NCBI RefSeq assembly: GCF_001368915.1
Contig: NZ_CSTE01000006.1
Span: forward strand, 62,001-126,000
Source of the DNA: Haloferax massiliensis
GTDB lineage: Archaea > Halobacteriota > Halobacteria > Halobacteriales > Haloferacaceae
Direction: 5' to 3'
Length of the DNA stretch: 64,000 bases
Shown here: piece after piece, positions 9,254 through 18,624 of the stretch
Layout: each line of letters opens with the position of its first letter
Numbering within the stretch: the first letter of the stretch is position 1
Program-made: the position numbers and the translations under genes
The notes under the pieces: generated by a model
What the model saw: the letters and a program-made list of their open reading frames with translations, nothing else
Told to the model about the DNA's origin: nothing
Databases searched by the model: none

Positions 9254-9538
9254 CTATTTTCTCCGGCGCTTTCTGTCCGCGTCCGCGAGCGTTTCCGCCT
9301 GCTCGTTGACCGAGGCGACCTCTCGCTTCGCGTCCGATTTGTCGAGGTCGTAGACGTAGCGCCACGACGCCAGCGGGTAGCCGTGCGACTCCTCGTCTCG
9401 GTCCGCGGCCGGTTCGGACCCGCCGCCGCGACGAATCGACCACCATCGGGCGGCCGCGACGCTCAGCGCGATGAGGACGAGGAGCAACACGACGAACGGG
9501 AGGAGGGCGAGCGGGAGGCTCTGGAGGGGCAGGGCCAT
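9254..9538 (-). CDS. Small single-pass membrane protein
   Basis: 94 residues from MALPLQS. One strong hydrophobic helix (LALLPFVVLLLVLIALSVAAARWW, about residues 9-32) is followed by a charged cytosolic tail ending in KRRRK. It converges on truB with only nine bases between the stops. No family recognised. Confidence 0.7.
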   Translation of the reverse strand: MALPLQSLPLALLPFVVLLLVLIALSVAAARWWSIRRGGGSEPAADRDEESHGYPLASWRYVYDLDKSDAKREVASVNEQAETLADADRKRRRK

Positions 9539-9711
9539 ACGTCGACGTTGTCCGCGGAGCGACAAAAGCGTACCCGCAGGCCGGTGCCACCGACTCGGAG
9601 CCGTCCGAACCGCACGACGCCGATGCCAAACCGTGGCACGACAGACCCTCGCGCCGCCGCGACGAAACGAAGGGCTTAACCGCGAGACACGCATCGGTTC
9701 GAATGCACCCC

Positions 9712-9782
9712 GGGACCGTGGGGTAGTGGTATCCTCTGCCGATGGGGTCGGTAGGACCTGAGTTCGACTCTCAGCGGTCCCA
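9712..9782 (+). tRNA. tRNA-Pro (GGG)
   Basis: A 71-nt cloverleaf. The acceptor arms GGGACCG and CGGTCCC are perfectly complementary, with discriminator A. The D-loop carries GGTAT, the anticodon stem TGCCG/CGGTA encloses loop ATGGGGT (anticodon GGG), and the T arm CTGAG/CTCAG encloses TTCGACT. CCA is not encoded. No intron is present. Confidence 0.92.
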
Positions 9783-10152
9783 CTTCTTACTTTCGTGGAT
9801 TAAAATTACTGGGAGTACAAGCCCTCTCTGTACATTTTGCACTTAAATATTGTCTGGAAACAACCCTCTGCTTAAAAAAGCAACTCTGAGGGGGAGGTGT
9901 GGCCCGCGAGCGTCCGACTTGCGGTCACGACTCAGAGAGAGACGTCACCTCGGACGATGGCGACACCGTCGCCTCCGCGGTCGAAGGACGTACGACCTCG
10001 TATCTCCCGTCGGAGACGACGGAGAGACACCGAATTCGGACTACAGGCGTTCGTCGCCGCCTGTCGGAACGCCCAGACGAGTTTCGAGACCGGGGCAGTC
10101 GCGCTCGCCCGCGGGTGGAACTGCGACCGAGAGCCGACTGGCGGGTGTCGCT
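9783..10152. other. Gene-poor, AT-richer tract after tRNA-Pro
   Basis: 370 bp with no convincing gene. The first ~100 bp are markedly A/T-rich compared with the surroundings and contain a small hairpin (TGCTT/AAGCA around AAAA, 9869-9882). The remaining 250 bp return to high GC, but all frames give Arg-rich translations unlike haloarchaeal proteins. It may be debris from an insertion at the tRNA 3' end; no duplicated tRNA end was found by eye. Confidence 0.4.
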
Positions 10153-10884
10153 TCAAACCGTATTATGCTCACAAACGAGGATAATCTCCGCGTCTTTTCC
10201 GTAGTTTGCGCCCCGAGCGTCGCAGTACTCTTTCGTCACCTCGTAGCCCGCGGTTTCGAGCAGGGACACGACCTCGTCCCGATCGAACTCAACGACGACC
10301 TCTCCGTCGTTGCGCACCGCGTGATGCTCGACGACGAGTCTCTCCGGCGGTTGACCGGTGCCAGCGAGGGAACGAAGGATGGAGAACTCCGCCCCGTCCG
10401 CGTCGATACCGAGGACGTCCGACTCCGCAACGTCGGAGACCGGAACGACGTCCGCGTTTCCTTTGTTCGAGCGTAAAGAGACGTCGTCGCCGACGACTGC
10501 GTGTCGAATCCGCGCGTTCTGCACGTCGTTCAGTTGGAGCGTTCTGCGCCCCGCTCGGACCTGGTCTTCGCCGCCTTCGTACGTGGTCACGAAACCGTCC
10601 GGCCCGACCATCTCCGCCGCGCTCACCGTCGAGACGCCCTCGCCACCACCGATAAGCGTGACTTCGGAACCAGCGGAACAAACGTCCGAGAGGCCCCTGA
10701 CGTACTGGTATTCATACGCGGGTTCGTCGTTGACGACGAACTTCGTAACAGCGTCCGGGAGCACCTCGTCGGTCCAGATCGTCCTCGACTCGACACGGAC
10801 GCCGTTTAACGTCGCGTTCCGACCGAGTGGTCGGAACGGGGCTGTCAACTGTTGGTATATAATCGCGGGTATGTCGGCGTTCAT
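10153..10884 (-). CDS. FkbM-like methyltransferase
   Basis: 243 residues. It has a Rossmann-type glycine motif (VTLIGGGEGVST) where an SAM-dependent methyltransferase binds its cofactor, then VTTYEGGEDQV as the second strand. A central DVLGIDADGAEFSILRSL matches the D-x-D-x-E-G/A-x-E signature of the FkbM family, and the protein ends with a strand near ERLVVEHH. Such enzymes often O-methylate sugars or glycolipid heads. It lies alone behind tRNA-Pro, with lower GC at its edges than neighbouring genes, which hints at acquisition. Substrate unknown. Confidence 0.8.
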   Translation of the reverse strand: MNADIPAIIYQQLTAPFRPLGRNATLNGVRVESRTIWTDEVLPDAVTKFVVNDEPAYEYQYVRGLSDVCSAGSEVTLIGGGEGVSTVSAAEMVGPDGFVTTYEGGEDQVRAGRRTLQLNDVQNARIRHAVVGDDVSLRSNKGNADVVPVSDVAESDVLGIDADGAEFSILRSLAGTGQPPERLVVEHHAVRNDGEVVVEFDRDEVVSLLETAGYEVTKEYCDARGANYGKDAEIILVCEHNTV

Positions 10885-11070
10885 AGGACGATTCAGACCC
10901 TGTTCGGTATAGTACTATGTGTGAATTTACGAGAGTTGAGAACGACAGCCGCGTTCATCGAACACCGCCACCGCCGGACTGACCGGCCAGCTATTCGCCG
11001 ACCGCCTCGCAGACGGCGAGAGGGTGGGGACTCGAAGAGGAAGCCACCGGACATCGATGACCCACGGCGT

Positions 11071-11271
11071 TCACTCCCCGTAAAACAGATACGAGAACGC
11101 CAGAAACGCCAACACCGACCCGACGAAGAACGTAATCAGTCCCAGCGGCGTCCCCGGTCGCAACGATCCAACGAACACCGCAGAGACGCCGCCGGCGAGC
11201 GCCGACCCGAACAGGAGGAACGCGCCGCGTTGCCACTCTTCGACGAATTCGACCATCGTCCGTTCAGCCAT
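11071..11271 (-). CDS. Small two-helix membrane protein
   Basis: 66 residues. A short amphipathic start (MAERTMVEFVEEWQRG) precedes two hydrophobic helices (about 17-36 and 43-63) separated by SLRPGTP. The acidic/amphipathic start and haloarchaeal composition support it as real. No function known. Confidence 0.65.
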   Translation of the reverse strand: MAERTMVEFVEEWQRGAFLLFGSALAGGVSAVFVGSLRPGTPLGLITFFVGSVLAFLAFSYLFYGE

Positions 11272-11384
11272 GCAACAGCTTTCGCGGCGGCGGACAAAAG
11301 CCTCGTGGCGACGCCGAGACCGGCGCGGTGAGATTCCTCTCCACAACCCATGCAACGACGCAAAAAACAGCCGAGAACCGCTAT

Positions 11385-11654
11385 TCAGGTCGAGACGGCA
11401 TCGCAGGTCCAGCCGGGGTCGGTGCCCGTCCGGCGGATGAGGTCCGCGCGGCACGCCGGACAGTAGTCGGGGACCGTCGATTCGCCCCGCGGGACATAGA
11501 CGCCGCCGCCGCATTCCACGCACGCATCGGCGACGACTGTCGTGCAGTCCGCACACAGGTTGAAGTCGTCAACCGTGAGGTCGCGCAGCACTTCGAGCTT
11601 TTTGTCCAGGATGTACTCGTCGATAACCGCCTGACAACTGTGGCACGGCTTCAT
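11385..11654 (-). CDS. Small zinc-ribbon protein
   Basis: 89 residues with eight cysteines in four pairs: CHSC, CADC, CVEC and CPAC. These would make two zinc ribbons or a double treble clef. The first Met of MKPCHSC starts directly at the first knuckle, and a TATA-like GTATATGAG lies about 35 bp upstream. Small CxxC proteins of this type are abundant in Haloferax and mostly uncharacterised; nucleic-acid or protein binding is the usual guess. Confidence 0.75.
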   Translation of the reverse strand: MKPCHSCQAVIDEYILDKKLEVLRDLTVDDFNLCADCTTVVADACVECGGGVYVPRGESTVPDYCPACRADLIRRTGTDPGWTCDAVST

Positions 11655-11976
11655 AGCGATACAGCGTGTCAATTGAGACCATGACTCATATACCTGTCGT
11701 CGGAGGAGTCTCTTGTCGCGGAATTTCAGTCGGAGGAGACCCCTTCCGAGGACGGGAACTGCCACGGATGGGCGCGGTAGGCGCTAGCGCGCCCGATGCG
11801 AACGTGAGTCACAGAATACATAAGTAACTCGGTGACGAGTTACTATTTGCTGCTGTCAGAGGCACATCGGGGTGACGAACGGATTCGTTCGCCTCCACAC
11901 CACCCATTCTCCCGCGTCTCTCGGTTCGAGCGGTATCCACGTCGACTCGGCACCGGGCGGCGTCCGAGAGCGACTC
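11655..11976. other. Intergenic region with a perfect hairpin
   Basis: 322 bp between the HPP gene 3' end and the zinc-ribbon gene start, both on the minus strand. No gene was seen. It holds a TATA-like element for the zinc-ribbon gene (about 11685-11693) and a perfect 9-bp inverted repeat at 11823-11844 (arms AGTAACTCG/CGAGTTACT, loop GTGA), which could end the HPP transcript or be an operator. Confidence 0.5.
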
Positions 11977-12498
11977 TCAACGCCGCGCGCCCGCGTCGGT
12001 GCGGGCGTCTCCGTATCCCCCTGAGAGCATCGCGTCCGCCGCCCGATGAACTCCCACGAGAACGACCACGCTCGCGACGATAGTCGCGACCGACCGCGGC
12101 GTCGAGAGCAGGCCGAGCGAGACGATGAGCGTCGTCGCGCAGGCCGGCGGGTGGACCGCGTCGAGTTCCACCATCCCCCAACTCGTCGCGGCGACCGAGA
12201 GCGCCGCGCTCGCGACGAGCCGAAGCGTGTCAGTCGACGCGGCCGAGAGCGACGGGTCGAGCGTCGCGCCGGAGGCGACGAGCGCGTAGGCGGCGAAGCC
12301 GACGACGGCACCGACGGCGTGGCCGACGACGATGCGGGTCGAACGAGCGCGTCCGCTGCGCCGCCGGAACGCGAGGACGAACGCCGTGGGGCCGAGGCTC
12401 GGGAAGACGAACGGCTCCCCGGTGGCCCACGCGATGCCGCCGAGCGCGGCGACGAGCAGCCCGGCGGAGAGCCCCGTTTCGAGGCCGCGTCGAGACAT
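11977..12498 (-). CDS. HPP-family membrane protein
   Basis: 173 residues with about five membrane helices. The family's namesake motif is visible as AVHPPACATTLI at about residue 122, and FVFPSLGPTAFVLAF matches the other conserved block (SLGPTA). HPP proteins are integral membrane proteins; some plastid members move nitrite, but archaeal roles are unknown. The start at MSRRGLETG was chosen because upstream residues are not membrane-like and have poor composition. Confidence 0.85.
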   Translation of the reverse strand: MSRRGLETGLSAGLLVAALGGIAWATGEPFVFPSLGPTAFVLAFRRRSGRARSTRIVVGHAVGAVVGFAAYALVASGATLDPSLSAASTDTLRLVASAALSVAATSWGMVELDAVHPPACATTLIVSLGLLSTPRSVATIVASVVVLVGVHRAADAMLSGGYGDARTDAGARR

Positions 12499-12610
12499 GC
12501 GACACGCTCTGTCGGTGTCGCGTGAAAACGTTGTCTGATTCGGTCGAGCCGAAGGGAACGCCGACGACGCCAAGAGCCGCCCGGAAGCGACGCCGACGGG
12601 CGAGGAAAGC

Positions 12611-13645
12611 CTAAATCCAGCCCTCTTGAGCGAGCAGTTCGCCGTTGAGAACGGAGGCACCGGCCGCGCCGCGAATCGTGTTGTGCGCGAGGCAGTTGTA
12701 CTTCACACCGTGTTCGGTGGCCTGGATGCCGCCGGCCGAGATCTGCATCCCGTCGCCGCGGTCGCGGTCGAGACGGGGCTGCGGGCGGAACTCGTCCTCG
12801 AAGACGTGGATGAGCTGTTCGGGCGCGCTCGGGAGGTCGACGCCGGGGTACTCGCGCATCGCGGCGGCGACGTCCTCGGGGGAGGCGTCGTCGGCGAGGT
12901 CGGCGAAGACGCTTTCGAGGTGGCCGTCGAGCGTCGGGATGCGGTTACACGAGGCGTTGACCTCCGCGCCGTGGAGCGCGACCTCCGCGCCGTCGAACGA
13001 GCCCAGAAGCTTGCGGGACTCCGTCTCCATCTTCTCGTCTTCGCCGCCGATGTGCGGGATGGCGTTGTCGATAATCTCCATCGAGGTGACGCCGTCGTAG
13101 CCCGCGCCCGAAACCGCCTGCAGGGTCGTGACGTCGACGCGTTCGAGGCCGAACTGGTCGAGCGCGGCGAGCGTCGGGACCATCGTGATGGTCGAGCAGT
13201 TCGGGTTCTTCACGAGCGCGCCGTCCCAGCCGCGCTGGTCGCGCTGGACCTCGATGAGGTCGAGGTGCTCCGGATTGATTTCCGGAATCGTGAGCGGCAC
13301 GTCGGGAGCCATACGGTCGTTCGAGGAGTTCGAGGAGACGACGTAGCCCGCTTCGAGGAACGCGGGTTCGACCTCGGCGGCGACCGACGACGGGAGCGAC
13401 GAAAACAGGAGGTCGATGTCGTCGGGCACGTCCGCGGGGTCGGTGCTGCCGACTTCCATCGCGGCCACGTCGTCAGGGATGGGCGTGTTGACGCGCCACT
13501 TCGCGGCCTCGTCGTACCGCTTGCCCGCGCTCTGTTCGCTCGCGGTCAGCGCCGCGAGTTCGAACGTCGGGTGGTCGTCGAGGAGTTGGATGAATCGCTG
13601 TCCGACTGCGCCGGTTGCACCGAGGATGCCGACTCGTACTGCCAT
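12611..13645 (-). CDS. asd: Aspartate-semialdehyde dehydrogenase
   Basis: 344 residues. It reduces aspartyl-4-phosphate to aspartate semialdehyde with NADPH, the branch to threonine, methionine and lysine. The nucleotide loop GATGAVGQR is at residues 9-17 and the catalytic Cys150 lies in KNPNCST. It belongs to the archaeal/fungal ASADH subgroup by length and by the long C-terminal region. The ATG giving MAVRVGILG has a TTATGC TATA-like element about 27 bp upstream, so the transcript is probably leaderless. It is divergent from pccA. Confidence 0.96.
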   Translation of the reverse strand: MAVRVGILGATGAVGQRFIQLLDDHPTFELAALTASEQSAGKRYDEAAKWRVNTPIPDDVAAMEVGSTDPADVPDDIDLLFSSLPSSVAAEVEPAFLEAGYVVSSNSSNDRMAPDVPLTIPEINPEHLDLIEVQRDQRGWDGALVKNPNCSTITMVPTLAALDQFGLERVDVTTLQAVSGAGYDGVTSMEIIDNAIPHIGGEDEKMETESRKLLGSFDGAEVALHGAEVNASCNRIPTLDGHLESVFADLADDASPEDVAAAMREYPGVDLPSAPEQLIHVFEDEFRPQPRLDRDRGDGMQISAGGIQATEHGVKYNCLAHNTIRGAAGASVLNGELLAQEGWI

Positions 13646-13842
13646 TACCCGTGTCGTAGTGTGGCACACGCATAAGGCCGTTTGGATTTGAACCAGTATT
13701 CGCGGCGTATAGTGCCAGAGAAGTGTAAGCTCGGGCGTTCTATCACGGTCGAACACGTAAATCGTCGTCTGTCGAATCGACCACCGACGTGCGTTGGGAA
13801 AATCGATAGAATAACGTGCGGTTCCCTGAAAGACTACCGCAA

Positions 13843-15651
<1,809 letters not shown>

Positions 15652-15717
15652 TCTCGGGGCCTCGGGACCGACGCTCGAACCGCGAACCTCTTTTCCCGCG
15701 CGGCGGTACCGACCACC

Positions 15718-16824
15718 ATGAGCGACACGCGACGCGCCCTCCTCGACGCACTCGCCGCGGGCCCCGTCTCCGGGCCCGACCTCGCCGACCGACTTGGCGT
15801 CTCCCGCGCCGCGGTCTGGAAACACGTCGAAGCACTCCGCAACGAGGGGTTCGGCGTCGAGAGCGCCGACGACGGTTACGTCGTCACCGACGTCCCGGAG
15901 TACGGCGGCCCGGCAATCGAGTACGGCCTCGGCGTCGACTACGACGTGGAGTTCCACGAGACGCTCGACTCCTCGAACGACCGCGCCCGCGAACTCGCCG
16001 CCGAGGGCGCGAGCGACGTGGTCGTCGTCGCCCGCGAGCAGACCGCGAGCCGAGGCAGGAAAAGCCGGGAGTGGTCCGCACCGGACGGCGGCGTCTGGAT
16101 GAGTCTCCTCGTCCGTCCCGACGAACCGCCGGCGTACGCCCCGCTGTACACGCTGGCGATGGCCGTCGCCGTCTGTGACGCGGCGCGCGAGGCCGGGGTT
16201 GACGCGAGCATCAAGTGGCCGAACGACGTTATCGTGAGCGAAGCGAACGATAACTCATCTGACTCGTCAGAGTCAGATGTAGTTGCCACGAGCGAAGCGA
16301 GTGGCAGTTCGTCTGCGAACGCAGACGGTATTTCCGCGAGCGAAGCGAGCGGGGGCGCACCGGCTCACGCCGGTGACAGTTCGAACGACGCCGACCCGCC
16401 AAACAGCCGCGGCTACCGGAAGCTCTGCGGCGTCCTCACCGAGATGGAAGGCGAGGCCGACCGCGTCTCGTGGCTCGTCATCGGTCCCGGAATCAACGTC
16501 AACCTCGACCCCGCGGACCTCCCCGAGGGCGCGACGAGTGTCGCCGCGGAAGCGGGTCCCGTCGAGCGCCGCGTGTTCGTCCAGCGGGTGCTCGAACGCT
16601 TCGACGAACTGCGCGGCGACCTCGACGCCGTTCTTCCGGCGTGGCGCGAGCGGGCGGACACGCTCGGCAGGCGGGTCCGCGTCCACACCGCGAGCGGCGT
16701 CATCGAAGGAGAAGCAGTCGATATCGAACACCCCGGCACGCTCGTCGTCCGAACCGACGAGGGCGAAAAACGAGTTCACGCCGGCGACTGCGAGCACCTG
16801 CGCCCGGCCGACGTCGGGCGCTGA
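15718..16824 (+). CDS. birA: Biotin--[acetyl-CoA-carboxylase] ligase with in-frame hairpin-array insert
   Basis: 368 residues. An N-terminal winged helix (1-60, SRAAVWKHVEALR) resembles the DNA-binding domain of bifunctional BirA. The ligase core has ETLDSSND, the GRKSREW loop (GRGRRGR-type biotinyl-AMP loop) and SIKWPNDV; after an insert it resumes with KLCGVLTEME and GPGINVN. The C-terminal SH3-like domain covers about 315-365. Residues ~173-231 are a Ser/Ala/Asp/Glu-rich insertion in the loop where other BirA proteins go from KWPND to K-L-G within a few residues. It is encoded by the hairpin array described separately. The target is the PccA carrier domain encoded next door. Confidence 0.93.
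   Translation: MSDTRRALLDALAAGPVSGPDLADRLGVSRAAVWKHVEALRNEGFGVESADDGYVVTDVPEYGGPAIEYGLGVDYDVEFHETLDSSNDRARELAAEGASDVVVVAREQTASRGRKSREWSAPDGGVWMSLLVRPDEPPAYAPLYTLAMAVAVCDAAREAGVDASIKWPNDVIVSEANDNSSDSSESDVVATSEASGSSSANADGISASEASGGAPAHAGDSSNDADPPNSRGYRKLCGVLTEMEGEADRVSWLVIGPGINVNLDPADLPEGATSVAAEAGPVERRVFVQRVLERFDELRGDLDAVLPAWRERADTLGRRVRVHTASGVIEGEAVDIEHPGTLVVRTDEGEKRVHAGDCEHLRPADVGR
16228..16375 (+). repeat. Array of six alternating hairpins inside birA
   Basis: Three type-A hairpins share an invariant 11-nt loop GAGCGAAGCGA. Their stems differ but are each self-complementary: GTTATCGT/ACGATAAC (16228-16254), TGCCAC/GTGGCA (16284-16306) and CCGC/GCGG (16334-16352). They alternate with three type-B hairpins with 4-nt loops: arms CATCTGACTC/GAGTCAGATG (16256-16279), CGTCTGC/GCAGACG (16310-16327) and CACCGGC/GCCGGTG (16358-16375). 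Spacers are one to six bases. All three constant loops are read in the same frame as Ser-Glu-Ala, so the reading frame survives. Confidence 0.9.
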
Positions 16825-16870
16825 GACCGCGACCGGACCCGCGCCGCCGGTCGGCTAGTTCGCTATTCCG

Positions 16871-17425
16871 CTACTCTCCGCCGTCGGCAGTCGCCGTCGA
16901 GTCGGCGGCCGCGTCTGCCTCCGCGGGCGACTCGGGCGCGGCCTCGCCCGGCACCTCGACGGCGTGCTCGTCCGCGTCGTCGTCGCCGCCCTCGATGCGA
17001 ACGGTCAGGACGGGCACTTTCGACGCGCGGACGACTTTTTCGGCGACCGACCCGAGGAGAAGGCGGTCGATGCCGCCGCGACCGTGGGTTCCCATCACGA
17101 TGAGGTCGCACCCGCCGCGCTCGGCGAACTCGACGATTTCGCGGCTCGGCGTCCCTTCGAGGACGTGCGTCTCGACGGGGACGCCCTGCGACTCGGCCGC
17201 GCGCTCGACTTGGTCGAGCGCCGACTCGGCGTCGGCGCGCAACATGTCGTCGAGCCCCTCCCACGACGATTCCATCGGGAGCCCCGCGAAGCTCCCCGCG
17301 TTCACCACGTACACCCCGTGGAGTTCCGCATCGTGGACGGCCGCTAAGGCCGCCGCGTGGACCGCGACGCGCTCGGAGCCGGCTGAGCCGTCGATGGGAA
17401 CGATGATTCGGTCGTACAACACCAT
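16871..17425 (-). CDS. Universal stress protein (UspA family, ATP-binding type)
   Basis: 184 residues. The Usp fold is complete and ends with the ATP-binding consensus G-x2-G-x9-G-S (GTHGRGGIDRLLLGS), so this member should bind nucleotide, unlike the Usp near 3.4 kb. After the fold there is a ~45-residue acidic low-complexity tail (Ala/Glu/Asp). The start MVLYDRIIVPID was chosen over a Met five codons upstream. It converges with birA. Confidence 0.9.
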   Translation of the reverse strand: MVLYDRIIVPIDGSAGSERVAVHAAALAAVHDAELHGVYVVNAGSFAGLPMESSWEGLDDMLRADAESALDQVERAAESQGVPVETHVLEGTPSREIVEFAERGGCDLIVMGTHGRGGIDRLLLGSVAEKVVRASKVPVLTVRIEGGDDDADEHAVEVPGEAAPESPAEADAAADSTATADGGE

Positions 17426-17558
17426 GACACTTGATAACATTTTCTCGGGGTCGGTAATAACCCTTTGCTACGGGAGGAGTACTGCGAGAATAGGTCTGCC
17501 CCGTACGCGCTCTGCGGCCCGCCGGGAGCGGATTCCGGAAGCGGGGGGTCGTCCGAAC

Positions 17559-18572
17559 TCAGAGGTACACGTCTTTCACGTCCGCCTGCCCGGCGCGGCG
17601 GACGACGGCGCGGACCACGTCTTCGACGCCCGCGAGGTTGTCCGTGTCGCCGTCGAGGACCAGAAGCTTGGCGTCGCGGCCCTCCTCGACGAGGCCGTAG
17701 TTCAGCCCGGCGATGTCGGCCCCGTTGACGGTCGCCATGCGGAGGACTTCGGCGGCCGACACGTCCGCCAGCTTGGAGGTGAACTCCATCTCGCGGAACA
17801 TCGAGGGGCTGTTGAGCATCACGTTGTCCGTGCCGAGCGCGACGGTCGTGCGGTCGACCAGTTCGCGAATCGGCGCGACGCCCGCGTCGGTGACGAGGTT
17901 CGACCGCGGGCAGATGACGATGGGTATCTCGCTGTCCTCGACGCGTTCGAGGTGGAGCGCCTCGGGGTGGACCATGTGGACGAGGAAGTCCGGTTCGAGG
18001 TCCAACGCGGCGTTGATGTCGTGGGCGTCGCGCTCGCCGGCGTGGATACCGAACAGTTTTCCGGCGGCCTCAGTGGCGTTCCGGAGCGCCCCGAACTCGC
18101 CGTCCCGCGCGCCCGACGCGCCGAAGCCGTCGGCGATTTCCATCGCGTCGGCCGTCTCGCGGCCGAGGACGACCGCCTCGATGTCGCGGCCGTCGAGCGC
18201 CCGCCGGATGACGTCGACGCCCTCGACGCCGCCCTCGCGGAACTCAAGACAGGCCGCCGTGCCGCCGGCCTCCATCATCCGGAGCGACCGGTGCATCGCG
18301 GCGGCCTTCTCCTCGGTGCTGGCCGCGCGGAGCAGTCGGTGTTTCAGCCCGTCCGGCGGTGCGACGAGGTCGTCGAGCGACAGCCCCTCGCCGGCCTCCT
18401 TGGCGATGGAGTCGCCGAGGTGGGTGTGGGCGTTGACGAACGCCGGGAGGATGATATCCGTCGAATCGGTCGCCGTCTCCTCGACTGCGGTTATCGTGCC
18501 GTCCTCGACGACGACCCGCCCCTCGACCGGGTCGAAGTCGCGGCCGCGGAGTATCGTACCCTCTAATTGCAT
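17559..18572 (-). CDS. Amidohydrolase-superfamily deaminase/hydrolase
   Basis: 337 residues. It has the metal-dependent amidohydrolase layout: N-terminal beta sandwich, VNAHTHLGD metal motif, GIHAGE and VHMVHPE as the next histidine ligands, and a late LGTDN with the catalytic/metal Asp. This set matches cytosine-deaminase, chlorohydrolase and guanine-deaminase relatives (COG0402 type). It is short for that group. The substrate, probably an aminated heterocycle, cannot be fixed from sequence. Confidence 0.85.
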   Translation of the reverse strand: MQLEGTILRGRDFDPVEGRVVVEDGTITAVEETATDSTDIILPAFVNAHTHLGDSIAKEAGEGLSLDDLVAPPDGLKHRLLRAASTEEKAAAMHRSLRMMEAGGTAACLEFREGGVEGVDVIRRALDGRDIEAVVLGRETADAMEIADGFGASGARDGEFGALRNATEAAGKLFGIHAGERDAHDINAALDLEPDFLVHMVHPEALHLERVEDSEIPIVICPRSNLVTDAGVAPIRELVDRTTVALGTDNVMLNSPSMFREMEFTSKLADVSAAEVLRMATVNGADIAGLNYGLVEEGRDAKLLVLDGDTDNLAGVEDVVRAVVRRAGQADVKDVYL

Positions 18573-18624
18573 CGCTCTCGACTGCGTCTCGGCGGTGCTT
18601 GAACCTCCCGTCTCGGGACGGCGG

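Noticed and set aside
9897-10204. Plus-strand frames between tRNA-Pro and the FkbM gene (95-101 codons)
   Set aside because: The first part of one looks acidic, but the rest is Arg-rich. There is no start context or family motif, and it overlaps the end of the FkbM gene.
16228-16375. The birA array as a CRISPR
   Set aside because: The constant element is only 11 nt, lies in hairpin loops with changing arms, and the spacing (54 and 48 bp) is filled by palindromes and not by unique spacers.
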